Positions 33,596 through 42,165 of a stretch of DNA of 64,000 bases are shown one piece after another; within the stretch, counting starts at the first letter, position 1, and each line of letters begins with the position of its first letter. The position numbers and the translations under genes were made by a program. Origin of the DNA: Nitrospira sp. ND1 (GTDB lineage Bacteria > Nitrospirota > Nitrospiria > Nitrospirales > Nitrospiraceae); assembly GCF_900170025.1 (NCBI RefSeq), contig NZ_FWEX01000006.1, positions 1,945,089 through 2,009,088 on the forward strand. Direction: 5' to 3'. Under the pieces are notes generated by a model that was not told the origin of the DNA, did no database searches, and saw only the letters and a program-made list of their open reading frames with translations.

Positions 33596-34003
33596 CTACC
33601 CGAGTTTTCCTCGCAAGAGATTCAATCCCTGTTCAATCAATGTGGCGTCCGGCATCTTGCCGTCCGGGGTCAGCTGATCGATGAGCCCGGGAAGCAGATT
33701 GGCCAGTTGGCTCCCGGCTGCTTCAGAGCTCAATCCCGCTTGAGATGCCAGTTGCTTCAGGAGGTCGCCGCCAAGGCCCTGCTGGATCTGCTCCGCCGAG
33801 ACCGGGAGGTTCTTTCCTGTACTGACCCAGGAATTGACGATATCTCCCAGGCCGTTCTTCTGAAACGCCTGCACGAGTCCATTCAGCCCCCCGAGGGAAC
33901 TGTTCTGCCCTAGCAGGTTCACTACGGCCTGCATCAGAGGGCTCTTATCGCCGCCGCCCATCATGCCGGCTGCCGCCTGTCCGAGTTGATCGAGAAGTCC
34001 CAT
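33596..34003 (-). CDS. YidB-like DUF937 protein
   Basis: A 135-aa protein: MGLLDQLGQAAAGMMGGG, then NLLGQNSSLGGLNGLVQAFQKNGLGDIVNSWVSTGKN, then helices ending IEQGLNLLRGKLG. This is the YidB/DUF937 pattern of Gly/Leu/Gln-rich helices. The function is unknown. GGAGGTTACG precedes the start codon. Confidence 0.85.
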   Translation of the reverse strand: MGLLDQLGQAAAGMMGGGDKSPLMQAVVNLLGQNSSLGGLNGLVQAFQKNGLGDIVNSWVSTGKNLPVSAEQIQQGLGGDLLKQLASQAGLSSEAAGSQLANLLPGLIDQLTPDGKMPDATLIEQGLNLLRGKLG

Positions 34004-34039
34004 CGTAACCTCCTGGCGTAAGTGGATTGAGTCGATTGT

Positions 34040-34579
34040 CTACCGCGGGGGCTTTTTTTTTGTGCCCTTGGCCGGTCCGGACTTCAGTGGTTTGCGCTCC
34101 ATGGCCAACGGCGGCGCGAACCAATTGTGGCGGCTCCGTTTATGGCGATCCGAGACAGCCAGCACGGCGTGGAACGGCAGCCCGTCTCCCGTCGCCTCGT
34201 CGGATTCTTTCAGGCTCCAGGCTTCACCGGCTTCGCTCAAGATCTCAACGAAGGTTTCAAAGTCGTCTTCTTCGTCGGGTTTCGTCAGTACTTGATCCGC
34301 ATCCGTCACCACCACGAGATAGCCCTTGGCCGGAAGCCAGTCCAGATCGGCCAAACATTCTTCGAGGGCATCCCAGTTGTGGCCGAAGTAGTCCGGAAAC
34401 GAGAAGACCCGGCTGAATTCATCCAGCAGGCCCGCTTTCGTTTTACATTTCTTGCCGGCGACGGTTTTGGTGACGAAGTGCGCGGGGACGGAGAGAATTT
34501 TATCGAGCGCCTCTCCTTCGGCATGCACCAGGAGATGCGCCCAGGGTTTCTTGATCGATTGGAGGGCAATGAGCGACAT
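34040..34579 (-). CDS. Barstar-family RNase inhibitor
   Basis: A 179-aa protein whose middle (about residues 42-115) matches barstar: KTKAGLLDEFSRVFSFPDYFGHNWDALEECLADLDWLP, including the helix with Asp/Asn that plugs the barnase active site. A basic Lys/Pro-rich tail follows. It starts 6 bp after the stop of a barnase-like RNase gene, with GAGGAGAC before the ATG. The pair is thus a secreted RNase and its cytoplasmic inhibitor. Confidence 0.85.
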   Translation of the reverse strand: MSLIALQSIKKPWAHLLVHAEGEALDKILSVPAHFVTKTVAGKKCKTKAGLLDEFSRVFSFPDYFGHNWDALEECLADLDWLPAKGYLVVVTDADQVLTKPDEEDDFETFVEILSEAGEAWSLKESDEATGDGLPFHAVLAVSDRHKRSRHNWFAPPLAMERKPLKSGPAKGTKKKPPR

Positions 34580-34585
34580 GTCTCC

Positions 34586-35050
34586 TCAATTCATCGGAAC
34601 AAATGTCCGGTAGTGGTCGGCAGTGTAATAGGCCTTGCCGGTGCGTTGGTCGATGACGATCCGTTCAGCGCCTCGATTCTTCCCCGGCACCTTGGGGTGC
34701 ACATCGTACTCGCGATAGCGCCCGCGCGGCAGTACGCGTTCACGATTCTGAAAGGTGCGTCCTCCGATATAGCCCGGCGGCGGATCGCCATGCCGCGTTT
34801 CAATAGCGCTCAGCGTCTCTCGCGCAGTGAGCGGTATGGATGCCTGGTCGCTGCGCGTGGTGGTCCGGGGTCCGGCGCGCACGGAACCGTTCTGTGTCTG
34901 CGGCGTCTGATCAGGAGCCGGTGTGAGGATCGGGGTCGGCGCATCGAGGAGTGTCTGGCCCGGTTCTGCCGCGAAGGAGACGCCCAGGGAGAGAGCGACT
35001 GTGGCGCAGAGCCAAAGAAGAAGCCGTGTGATGCGTCGAATGGACATCAT
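34586..35050 (-). CDS. Secreted barnase-like guanyl RNase
   Basis: A 154-aa protein with signal peptide (about residues 1-28, ending SFAAE), a Pro/Thr-rich linker, and a C-terminal N1/T1-barnase domain (about 73-154). Catalytic residues are recognisable: Glu114 in RYREYDV, Arg130 in AERIVID and His146 in ADHYRTF. It should cut RNA after guanine. Start is ATG 35050 (a TTG at 35059 is also in frame). The barstar gene follows immediately, so the two are translated together. Confidence 0.85.
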   Translation of the reverse strand: MMSIRRITRLLLWLCATVALSLGVSFAAEPGQTLLDAPTPILTPAPDQTPQTQNGSVRAGPRTTTRSDQASIPLTARETLSAIETRHGDPPPGYIGGRTFQNRERVLPRGRYREYDVHPKVPGKNRGAERIVIDQRTGKAYYTADHYRTFVPMN

Positions 35051-35308
35051 GATTCGCAACCGGTGGCATCAACAGGACGACCCTAACATGTCACATGGGA
35101 GGGGTCAACGTGCTACGCCGTCCGATCCTCTCGTCCGGCGGGGCTTTTCTCGTTCGGCCTCCTCGATGGGCTGCTATGGATGGCGATATCAAGAACCGGC
35201 CGGCTCACCAACTCGCCGGCGCGCACAGACGTGGCGCGATTTATTCATCGCGCCGTGCGCCCTGCGAGAAGCCCCGGCGGGTTTCAGTCTCGAACGCCTC
35301 GCAACGGC

Positions 35309-35330
35309 ATTCATGAATCATCCGAGCTAG
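35309..35330. repeat. Half-copy of ATTCATGAAT/CTAG palindrome
   Basis: ATTCATGAATCATCCGAGCTAG matches the right half of the element at 23239-23272 at 18 of 22 bases. As in that copy, its CTA provides the TAG stop codon of the minus-strand gene (here the phosphofructokinase fusion). The other half is missing. Confidence 0.5.
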
Positions 35331-37666
35331 ACCCTGTCGGGGGCCAACTCCGTCCCGTGCATGCGGGTGAACAACTCCCAGTCGAACGGTTTGGGCGCGA
35401 CGGCATGGAGAGGAATCGTTTCGAGCCGGTTGGAATCGTGGTACGCGACCATGCAGCCGACGATCGTGTCCGGTTGTTCGACAAGCCGGCGGACGGTTTC
35501 GTAGGCGAGATGCTGCGCGATCATTTTGTCTTCCGGTGTCGGGGGGGCGCCCCTGAGCGTATGCCCCAGGATCGTCGCCTTCGTGGCCGTGGCCAATGCA
35601 TAGTGGCCGGACTTCTCCCGACGTTGCGGCCAGGTTGCGATGGTGTTGGCCACATAGTCGACCAGCCCATGGACACCGCCTTCCCGGTGGTGCCGGTGGG
35701 GAGTTCGCTCTGCCACGACAAAGATGTGGCTCTTGTTGGGCACACCCAGGGTACGCTTCAACGTGCCCAGGACAATTTCTTCAATGTAGGCATCGGGGTC
35801 GGGGTGTTCATTCACGAGGATCCCTTCCGCCCGGGCCTGATAGGCGCAGGCTAATGCCAGATGGCCGGACCCCGCTCCCATGACCTCCACGAAAAAGATG
35901 CTGCCCATGGCCGCGCTGGTCGCCTTGAGGGATTCAATGGATTGATTGGCCAGCGCGATGGCCGAATGAAACCCCAGGGAAGTCGTGCCGGCGATGTTGT
36001 TGTCGATGGTGCCGGGAATGCCGACGACCTGCACCCCGTAGGTCTCGTGAATCGCCCGGGCGCCCCGCAGGCTGCCGTCGCCTCCCAGCACCACGAGCGC
36101 CGAGTCTGCGAGATAAGGCGCAAGAGACCGCATGGCGGCGCGTTGGACCTCCTCGTCTTTGAAATCTTCGAAACGGCTGCTGCCGATGGGGCTGCTGGCA
36201 TGGCTGCCCATGCCGCGTGTGTCTTCTTCCGTGACGGGATCGATCCAGTTGTTCGCCAATCCGAGGAAACCGTGCCGGACGAAAAAGACCTCCAGGCCGA
36301 AGCGGTTTCCGGTCACGCGCAATTCTTTCAACGCCGCTCCGCCGCCGCCGAAATCCCCGCCCGACACGAGTGCCAGCAGGCGCTTGATGCGTTGAGGCTT
36401 GAGTGTGACGCGCTGGCTCCGCTCCCGCTCGACCGTCACCCAGGCTTCGCGGGCGACCCGTTCACTTTCAATCAGGCCGACGGCCGTGGAGTAGCCGGAG
36501 AGTTTGCCGTTCTCCAGCGTGAGGAGGACGACATTGTCCTGTCCCTCCTTGTATTCGCCGAATTCGGAAAACGCTTCGCGGAACGGACGAGGGTCCAGAT
36601 AGATACGCAGTGCGCGCAGGGTCGAACTGTGGGTATAGAGGCAGAGCACTTCTCCGGGATGGGCACGGCCCAGCCGATGCAGGCCATCGATCACATCGAT
36701 ATAGAGGTCGAAGAACGAATGTCCTCCGGGATAACTATAGAAGGGATGTTTAATGAGCCGCTTGGCGGTCTTGGCATCGACGCCGAAGGCCTGCGCGGCA
36801 GCGTCGATCTCCGCCTGCTTTTCCATGCCGGTCACCCAGCCGAAATCCTGCGACTCCAACGTGGCTTCGATATGGGGATGGACGGCATCCGCACGGTCCG
36901 GAATCAGCGCCCTCGTGATGCGCCGGCACAGTTGTTCCGTGTTCGGACTATGGCTGATGAGGTGAAGGAACGTGCGCGGATCGAGATAGTTGCGCAATTG
37001 CAGATAACCCAATTGTTGTCCGACCACGCCCACCATGCGAGCCAGCGCCGCGCCGACGGCTTCCGCCCTGGGTATCCCGCGATCGGCATCCAGGACATTG
37101 GCCAGCCGCCGGCCCACTCGATGGGTCTTGCTCTCTACTTCCGAGACGCCATGGCGCATCGTGAGAAACAGCGTGCGGTCGCCGAGGTCGCGGGGAAGCA
37201 GCCAGAACCGGTCATCACCCAGATCCAGCACAATGCGGCCCTCGGCCAACTGTGGGGTCAACTGAGCGCGCGGCACGATGGCGACCGGGCGGCGATGCGC
37301 AGGCTTCTGCGTGGCGCCGATCGGCGCGCGATACAATGGGGCGAGTTCACCGCGAGCCAGGAGCCAGTTCCAGGCGGCAAAGAACACGAGTGGGTCGCCT
37401 CCGCACGCGTCGGTACTGACGGCCTGGCGTGCCGTGCGATAGGCCTCGGCGCTGTGCAGACCGGCCTGCGCCTGCTGGATGAAGGTTCTGATCCGGCCGA
37501 TCGCTTCTTCGGCGCGCGGTAGCCGGTCGGCAGCGGGCGGCGGGGGAGGCGGCAGCACGAACCTGCCGCTCGAGGTGCGTTGCGCGAGGACCTCTCCGTA
37601 GGTCAGCAAGCCTTGCATCGTGACAAAGTCCAACTGATCGGTTGACTGGCTGTCCGAAGCGCTCAT
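35327..37666 (-). CDS. Histidine phosphatase-phosphofructokinase fusion
   Basis: A 779-aa two-domain protein. Residues about 120-400 form a histidine-phosphatase domain: LTMRHGVSE with His172, YPGGHSFFDLY and CLYTHSSTLRAL with His346. Residues about 428-779 form a PfkA-type 6-phosphofructokinase: LVSGGDFGGGGAALKE, VVLGGDGSLRGA (ATP-type GGDG), GIPGTIDNNIAGT and VEVMGAGSGHLAL. Several usual catalytic residues differ: the second Asp of TIDND is Asn, the Arg of the MGR motif is Ala, and PGMN is GGGGA. It is thus a natural sugar-phosphate kinase/phosphatase fusion of uncertain activity. GAGG precedes the ATG. The following plus-strand gene is pyk. Confidence 0.85.
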   Translation of the reverse strand: MSASDSQSTDQLDFVTMQGLLTYGEVLAQRTSSGRFVLPPPPPPAADRLPRAEEAIGRIRTFIQQAQAGLHSAEAYRTARQAVSTDACGGDPLVFFAAWNWLLARGELAPLYRAPIGATQKPAHRRPVAIVPRAQLTPQLAEGRIVLDLGDDRFWLLPRDLGDRTLFLTMRHGVSEVESKTHRVGRRLANVLDADRGIPRAEAVGAALARMVGVVGQQLGYLQLRNYLDPRTFLHLISHSPNTEQLCRRITRALIPDRADAVHPHIEATLESQDFGWVTGMEKQAEIDAAAQAFGVDAKTAKRLIKHPFYSYPGGHSFFDLYIDVIDGLHRLGRAHPGEVLCLYTHSSTLRALRIYLDPRPFREAFSEFGEYKEGQDNVVLLTLENGKLSGYSTAVGLIESERVAREAWVTVERERSQRVTLKPQRIKRLLALVSGGDFGGGGAALKELRVTGNRFGLEVFFVRHGFLGLANNWIDPVTEEDTRGMGSHASSPIGSSRFEDFKDEEVQRAAMRSLAPYLADSALVVLGGDGSLRGARAIHETYGVQVVGIPGTIDNNIAGTTSLGFHSAIALANQSIESLKATSAAMGSIFFVEVMGAGSGHLALACAYQARAEGILVNEHPDPDAYIEEIVLGTLKRTLGVPNKSHIFVVAERTPHRHHREGGVHGLVDYVANTIATWPQRREKSGHYALATATKATILGHTLRGAPPTPEDKMIAQHLAYETVRRLVEQPDTIVGCMVAYHDSNRLETIPLHAVAPKPFDWELFTRMHGTELAPDRV

Positions 37667-37748
37667 GCGTAGCCTCGTGTGCTGGTTCGTAAGTAAATTT
37701 TAATGAGACTGAGCGTGGTTCATCACCGAAAAGTATATGGATGTTCTT

Positions 37749-37777
37749 TTGCGGCATGGTGACGGGTTTGTTAGAAT
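37749..37777 (+). promoter_or_regulatory. Putative sigma70 promoter for pyk operon
   Basis: TTGCGG (37749-37754), 17-bp spacer, TAGAAT (37772-37777). The predicted leader to the pyk start at 37875 is about 90 nt. Confidence 0.6.
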
Positions 37778-37874
37778 GACCCGTTGCCGACCGAATCACG
37801 GATGCATCGAGCCTCACCGTTCACGTACAAGATGGTGTGCCGGGCCAATCTTGTCAAGGCAGAAGAACAGCGCC

Positions 37875-39326
37875 ATGCGAAAAGCGAAAATCGTCTGCAC
37901 CATCGGTCCGGCGAGCGATGGCGCCGTCGTGCTCGACCAGCTCATTCGAAGCGGCATGGATGCGGCCCGTTTGAATTTTTCCCACGGCACGCACGACTCG
38001 CATGGGCGGGCGATCAAGACGATTCGCGACACGGCCGATCGTCACGGGGTGGCGATTGCGATCATTCAGGATCTGCAGGGACCGCGCATTCGCGTCGGCG
38101 AAATCGACGGCGTGCTGGAGCTCATCGCCGGTCGGCGAGTTCGGCTGAGGACGATGTTCTTACGATCCGGCGGGCAGATCGGTGCCAGGACGGTGATCGC
38201 CGCGGGTACGGTGCAGGATATCCCTGTCACCTATCAGGCGCTGACCAGGGACATTCGGCCCGGGGCCAAAATACTGATCGACGATGGACTGGTGGAATTG
38301 ACGGCGGATCGAATCGTCGATGGTGCGGTAGAGTGTACCGTGGTGGCAGGCGGACGTGTGACGTCTCATAAGGGGATGAATCTGCCCGGCACGGTCGTGA
38401 GCGCTCCGACCCTGACGGAGAAAGACCGGGAAGATTTGCGTTTCGGCGTGGCGCAGGGCGTGGACTATATCGCGTTATCCTTTGTCCGTGGAGCGCAGGA
38501 CATCATGGCCGCCAAGGAATTGATTGCCGAATGCGGCGGCGACGTGCCGGTGATCGCCAAGATCGAGCGGCAGGAGGCCGTCACGGACCTGGAGGCCATT
38601 CTCGTTCACGCCGACGGGGTCATGGTGGCGCGCGGAGATTTGGGCGTTGAGCTCGGCCCGGAAGCCGTGCCGGTGCTGCAGAAGCGCATCATCGCGACGG
38701 CGAATCGCCAACGACGGCTGGTGATTACCGCGACGCAGATGCTCGAGTCCATGACACAACATTTGCGGCCGACCAGGGCGGAAGCGTCGGATGTGGCCAA
38801 TGCCGTGTTCGATGGCACCGATGCCGTGATGCTCTCCGCGGAAACGGCCGTCGGCCATTACCCGGTGGAAGTCGTGCAGGTGATGGATCGGATCATACGG
38901 GCGGCCGAAGTCGAAACGGGGCCCTGTTTTGTCCGTCGCTCGCAGGGCGAGCAGGGACAGGATTCTATTCCGGAGGCCATCTCGCTCTCGGCCTACTCGG
39001 CTGCCGCGACGATCGGCGCGAGTGCGATTGTCGCCTTCAGTGAACGGGGAACGACGGCCCGGCTGGTCTCCAAGCAACGTCCGGTTGCGCCGATTATCGG
39101 GTTGACGCCGTTCGAGACGGTCCGCCGGCAGATGGCGTTGTATTGGGGGGTGCTTCCCCACACCGTGCCACAGATTCCGACGACCGATGAGCGGGTCAAC
39201 GAGGCTGAGCGGCGCTTGAAGGCCGAGGGTTTGGCACGGAGCGGACAACGCATCGTCATTTTGTCCGGCACCAGAATCGGGCAACCGGGCGGGACGAATC
39301 TAATGAAATTGCATGAGGTGGCTTAG
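37875..39326 (+). CDS. pyk: Pyruvate kinase
   Basis: A 483-aa glycolytic enzyme converting PEP and ADP to pyruvate and ATP. Motifs: KIVCTIGPASDG, MDAARLNFSHGTHDSH, IQDLQGPRIRVG, VIAKIERQEAV (active-site Lys/Glu), VARGDLGVELG, ATQMLESM and AEASDVANAVFDGTDAVMLSAETA. The C-terminal allosteric domain is complete. Start ATG 37875 (MRKAKIV) is chosen; the upstream open frame contains no kinase sequence. Its stop lies four bases before the next start codon, and four more genes follow tightly. Confidence 0.96.
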   Translation: MRKAKIVCTIGPASDGAVVLDQLIRSGMDAARLNFSHGTHDSHGRAIKTIRDTADRHGVAIAIIQDLQGPRIRVGEIDGVLELIAGRRVRLRTMFLRSGGQIGARTVIAAGTVQDIPVTYQALTRDIRPGAKILIDDGLVELTADRIVDGAVECTVVAGGRVTSHKGMNLPGTVVSAPTLTEKDREDLRFGVAQGVDYIALSFVRGAQDIMAAKELIAECGGDVPVIAKIERQEAVTDLEAILVHADGVMVARGDLGVELGPEAVPVLQKRIIATANRQRRLVITATQMLESMTQHLRPTRAEASDVANAVFDGTDAVMLSAETAVGHYPVEVVQVMDRIIRAAEVETGPCFVRRSQGEQGQDSIPEAISLSAYSAAATIGASAIVAFSERGTTARLVSKQRPVAPIIGLTPFETVRRQMALYWGVLPHTVPQIPTTDERVNEAERRLKAEGLARSGQRIVILSGTRIGQPGGTNLMKLHEVA

Positions 39327-39330
39327 TCGC

Positions 39331-39894
39331 ATGAACAGTCCACGACGCAGCGTGCTCATCACGTTCATAGCGGCGGTTCTTCTGTTGCCGGCCTCTGTGA
39401 CTCCGGGCCTGGCTCAAACCAATGCGGTGTCGCATTCTCCGGCGAAGGTGGTGGAGAAATACTTTTCCCTCGACAACAAGGGGGTGCGGCTCGATGCCGG
39501 TTCCTTCGAGGCGGTGGCGGGCCTCGTGGATTGGAAGGAAGAGCCGGCCTGGGGCAAAGTCATCGTCATCAAAGGCTTTTCGGTGCCGGATGATTTTCGC
39601 CAGTGGGAGATTGTGAACAGGTTGGAGGTATTGGTGCCGGTGGAGTTTCATGTGCTGGGCGTCATGTACTTGGATACGGCCGGCTTCGTACCGGAACCGG
39701 GCACGGAGCAGGTGCGTGTCCGCGTGAAGGTGCAGGGGGCACGATGGAAAATCATGGAGCCGATTCTCCCGCCCCATGTCGGCCAGAAGCGGATGCTGAA
39801 TGTGGTCCGGCAGGCCATGCTGGAAGAGAAGGACGGAGTGCGCCATGAGTCGTTGGCGGCCTTGCAGGCCGAGTTGCGAAAGGCACGAGAATGA
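39331..39894 (+). CDS. Hypothetical exported protein
   Basis: A 187-aa protein I do not recognise. A signal peptide (about residues 1-29, ending PGLAQ) precedes a beta-rich domain (VVEKYFSLDNKGVRLDAG, VIVIKGFSVPDDFRQWEIV, VRVRVKVQGARWKIMEPILPP) reminiscent of NTF2/SnoaL-like extracytoplasmic domains, which is tentative. ATG at 39331 has GAGGTG ten bases upstream; ATG at 39313 lies inside pyk. It overlaps the HAD gene by four bases (ATGA). Confidence 0.7.
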   Translation: MNSPRRSVLITFIAAVLLLPASVTPGLAQTNAVSHSPAKVVEKYFSLDNKGVRLDAGSFEAVAGLVDWKEEPAWGKVIVIKGFSVPDDFRQWEIVNRLEVLVPVEFHVLGVMYLDTAGFVPEPGTEQVRVRVKVQGARWKIMEPILPPHVGQKRMLNVVRQAMLEEKDGVRHESLAALQAELRKARE

Positions 39895-40541
39895 CGAAGA
39901 AGGCTGAAATCGATTTGCTGATTTTCGACCTCGACGGCACCTTGATCGAGTCGAAATGGGATATCGCCGACAGCGTCAATTTGACGTTGCGCGATCTGGG
40001 TGTGCCGGAGCGCCCGCAGGAAGAAATTTTCGGATTCGTCGGCGACGGCGTGAAGAAGCTCTTGCGGCTGGCGGTCGGCGAAGGCAACAAGGACTTGTAC
40101 GATGAAGCGCTTCGGGTCTTTCGCGGACATTATCTGGAACATTGCCTGGATCGCACCTCGTTTTATCCGGGGATCGACCAGGTCCTCACCCATTTCTCCG
40201 CCAAGCCCAAGGCCGTGGCGACCAATAAGGCGATCGAATATACCCACGTGATTTTGAAGGGCCTCGGCCCGCAACACTTTGTCTATGTGGTCGGCGGCGA
40301 CAACGGGTTCGGTCTCAAGCCAGAGCCCGGCATGCTGGTGCATGTGATGGAACAACTCGGAGTCGAGAAGGACCGTACGGTGCTGGTCGGCGACAGCACC
40401 AACGACATCAACGGCGGTCACAATGCAGGCATCCGGGTCTGTGCGGTGGGGTATGGCATGGGCAACCGCCAGAAGATGGCCGCCTGTCAGCCCGATTGGT
40501 TTATTGAACGACCGGAGGAACTGATGGAGCTTTTCATATGA
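39891..40541 (+). CDS. HAD-family phosphatase (phosphoglycolate phosphatase type)
   Basis: A 216-aa HAD subfamily IA hydrolase: LLIFDLDGTLIES (nucleophile Asp), a helical cap, KAVATNKA (motif II), GLKPEPGMLVHVMEQLG (motif III Lys) and VLVGDSTNDINGGHNAG (motif IV). It best resembles phosphoglycolate phosphatase (Gph), which would salvage 2-phosphoglycolate, but HAD substrate calls are unreliable. It overlaps both neighbours (ATGA upstream; ATG inside the TGA region downstream), so translation is coupled. Confidence 0.87.
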   Translation: MTKKAEIDLLIFDLDGTLIESKWDIADSVNLTLRDLGVPERPQEEIFGFVGDGVKKLLRLAVGEGNKDLYDEALRVFRGHYLEHCLDRTSFYPGIDQVLTHFSAKPKAVATNKAIEYTHVILKGLGPQHFVYVVGGDNGFGLKPEPGMLVHVMEQLGVEKDRTVLVGDSTNDINGGHNAGIRVCAVGYGMGNRQKMAACQPDWFIERPEELMELFI

Positions 40542-42109
40542 TGAGCATCACAGGGGCGAGAACAATGGGTGCGCTTATCCTGGCCGGATTGCTTGCGGCA
40601 GCCGTGCCGGGTCAGGCCGGGTCCCCGAGCCTGGCCGACCGGGTCATCGAGCACAAGCTTGCCAACGGGATGACCGTCTTGATGGTGGAACGGCATCAGG
40701 CCCCGATCGTCAGCGTCAACATGACGTTCGGAGTCGGCGGTGTGAATGAGCAGGTCGGCCAGACCGGCCTGGCGCATCTGTACGAACATATGGCGTTCAA
40801 GGGCACCCGGACGGTCGGCACGCGGGATTACGAGCGGGAGCAAGCCGTCTTGGACGATTTGGCTATGGTCGGGACCGAGCTTGACCGGCGGGAACGTGAA
40901 GAGGCGGCCCGCGCGCAAATGGAGGGCAAGACCCCGGTTCCCTCCGAGGCGGTCCAGCAACTACAGCGGCGCTTCAAAGAGTTGCAGGAGAAGGCGGGGG
41001 AGTATGTGGTGGGCAACGAGATGGCGCTGCTCTATCAGCGCCACGGCGGCGTGGGTCTCAATGCTTCGACCGGCAAAGACATCACCCGCTACGTCATCAG
41101 TTTGCCGGCCAACCGGCTGCCGCTCTGGGCGGCGCTGGAGTCGGACCGCATGGCGCATCCCGTCCTGCGAGAATTTTATAAGGAGCGGGGCGTGGTCATG
41201 GAGGAGCGGCGGCTCCGGACCGACGACAGTCCGAACGGCCTGCTCTATGAAACGTTCACCTCCACCGCGTTCCAGGCGCATCAATACGGTGTGCCGACCA
41301 TCGGCTGGGGATCGGACATCCTGTCCCTCACGCCGGCGGCGACAGAGGCTTTCTTCAAGACCTATTACGGACCGAACAACGCGACGGTGGCGATTGTCGG
41401 GGACATCAATCCGAAAGAAGTCATTGCGTTGATCGAGCAGACCTTCGGGAAAATTCCGGCCGCGCCTCCCGTTCCATCCCTGGTGACGGAGGAACCTCCG
41501 CAACGGGGTGAGCGACGCGTCGAAATCGAATTCGATGCCGAGCCCGCGTTGGCGATCGGCTACCACAAGCCCACCATCGGCCATCCCGACGATTTCGTAT
41601 TCGACGTGATCGACGAAGTGTTGACCGAAGGCGTGACCTCCCGGCTTTACAGCACACTCGTGCGCGATAAGCGGCTGGCGGCTTCGGTATTGTCCGATAC
41701 GAATTATCCCGGCGTCCGCGCCCCGAACCTCTTCGTGATCGCGGCGACCCCGCTCGCGCCCCATAGCGTGACGGAAGTGGAAACCGCGATTTACGAGGAG
41801 CTCGACCGGTTGAAGACCGAGCCGATTTCGGCCAAGGAGTTCGAGCGGGTGCTCAATGGACTCGATGCGGATCTGGTGCGATCCCTGCGTTCGAACAGCG
41901 GCCTCGCCTCGCAGTTGGCCTTTTATCAGACTGTGGCCGGTACCTGGCGGTATGTGCTGAACGCGCGTGACCGGATCGCGGCGGTGACCCCGGCCGATGT
42001 GCAGCGGGTGGCTGCCCAGTATTTGACGAAGCCGAACCGGACGGTCGGTGTCCTGGTCAAGAAGGCGCAAGACAAGAAAATGGCGGCTGCGGGTGAGGTG
42101 GCCCGATGA
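40538..42109 (+). CDS. M16 zinc peptidase, active subunit
   Basis: A 523-aa exported pitrilysin-family protease. Signal peptide (about residues 1-28, ending GQAGS). The inverted zinc motif H80-L-Y-E83-H84 lies in TGLAHLYEHMAFKGT and the distal Glu in LWAALESDRM (about residue 201). The gap between them is longer than the usual spacing because of a charged coiled-coil insert (about residues 108-165). The second domain (peptidase M16_C) is complete. A sister gene without the zinc site follows, overlapping by a few bases if the far-upstream start is used. Confidence 0.92.
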   Translation: MMSITGARTMGALILAGLLAAAVPGQAGSPSLADRVIEHKLANGMTVLMVERHQAPIVSVNMTFGVGGVNEQVGQTGLAHLYEHMAFKGTRTVGTRDYEREQAVLDDLAMVGTELDRREREEAARAQMEGKTPVPSEAVQQLQRRFKELQEKAGEYVVGNEMALLYQRHGGVGLNASTGKDITRYVISLPANRLPLWAALESDRMAHPVLREFYKERGVVMEERRLRTDDSPNGLLYETFTSTAFQAHQYGVPTIGWGSDILSLTPAATEAFFKTYYGPNNATVAIVGDINPKEVIALIEQTFGKIPAAPPVPSLVTEEPPQRGERRVEIEFDAEPALAIGYHKPTIGHPDDFVFDVIDEVLTEGVTSRLYSTLVRDKRLAASVLSDTNYPGVRAPNLFVIAATPLAPHSVTEVETAIYEELDRLKTEPISAKEFERVLNGLDADLVRSLRSNSGLASQLAFYQTVAGTWRYVLNARDRIAAVTPADVQRVAAQYLTKPNRTVGVLVKKAQDKKMAAAGEVAR

Positions 42110-42165
42110 CCTGCGTGATTCGTGAAGCGTCTCTCGTGAAACGTGAAGATGGCGGAGGACGTCGA

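Noticed and set aside
35861-37522. 553-codon open frame on the plus strand
   Set aside because: It is the antisense shadow of the phosphatase-phosphofructokinase fusion; its protein shows no domain and the opposite strand has clear motifs.
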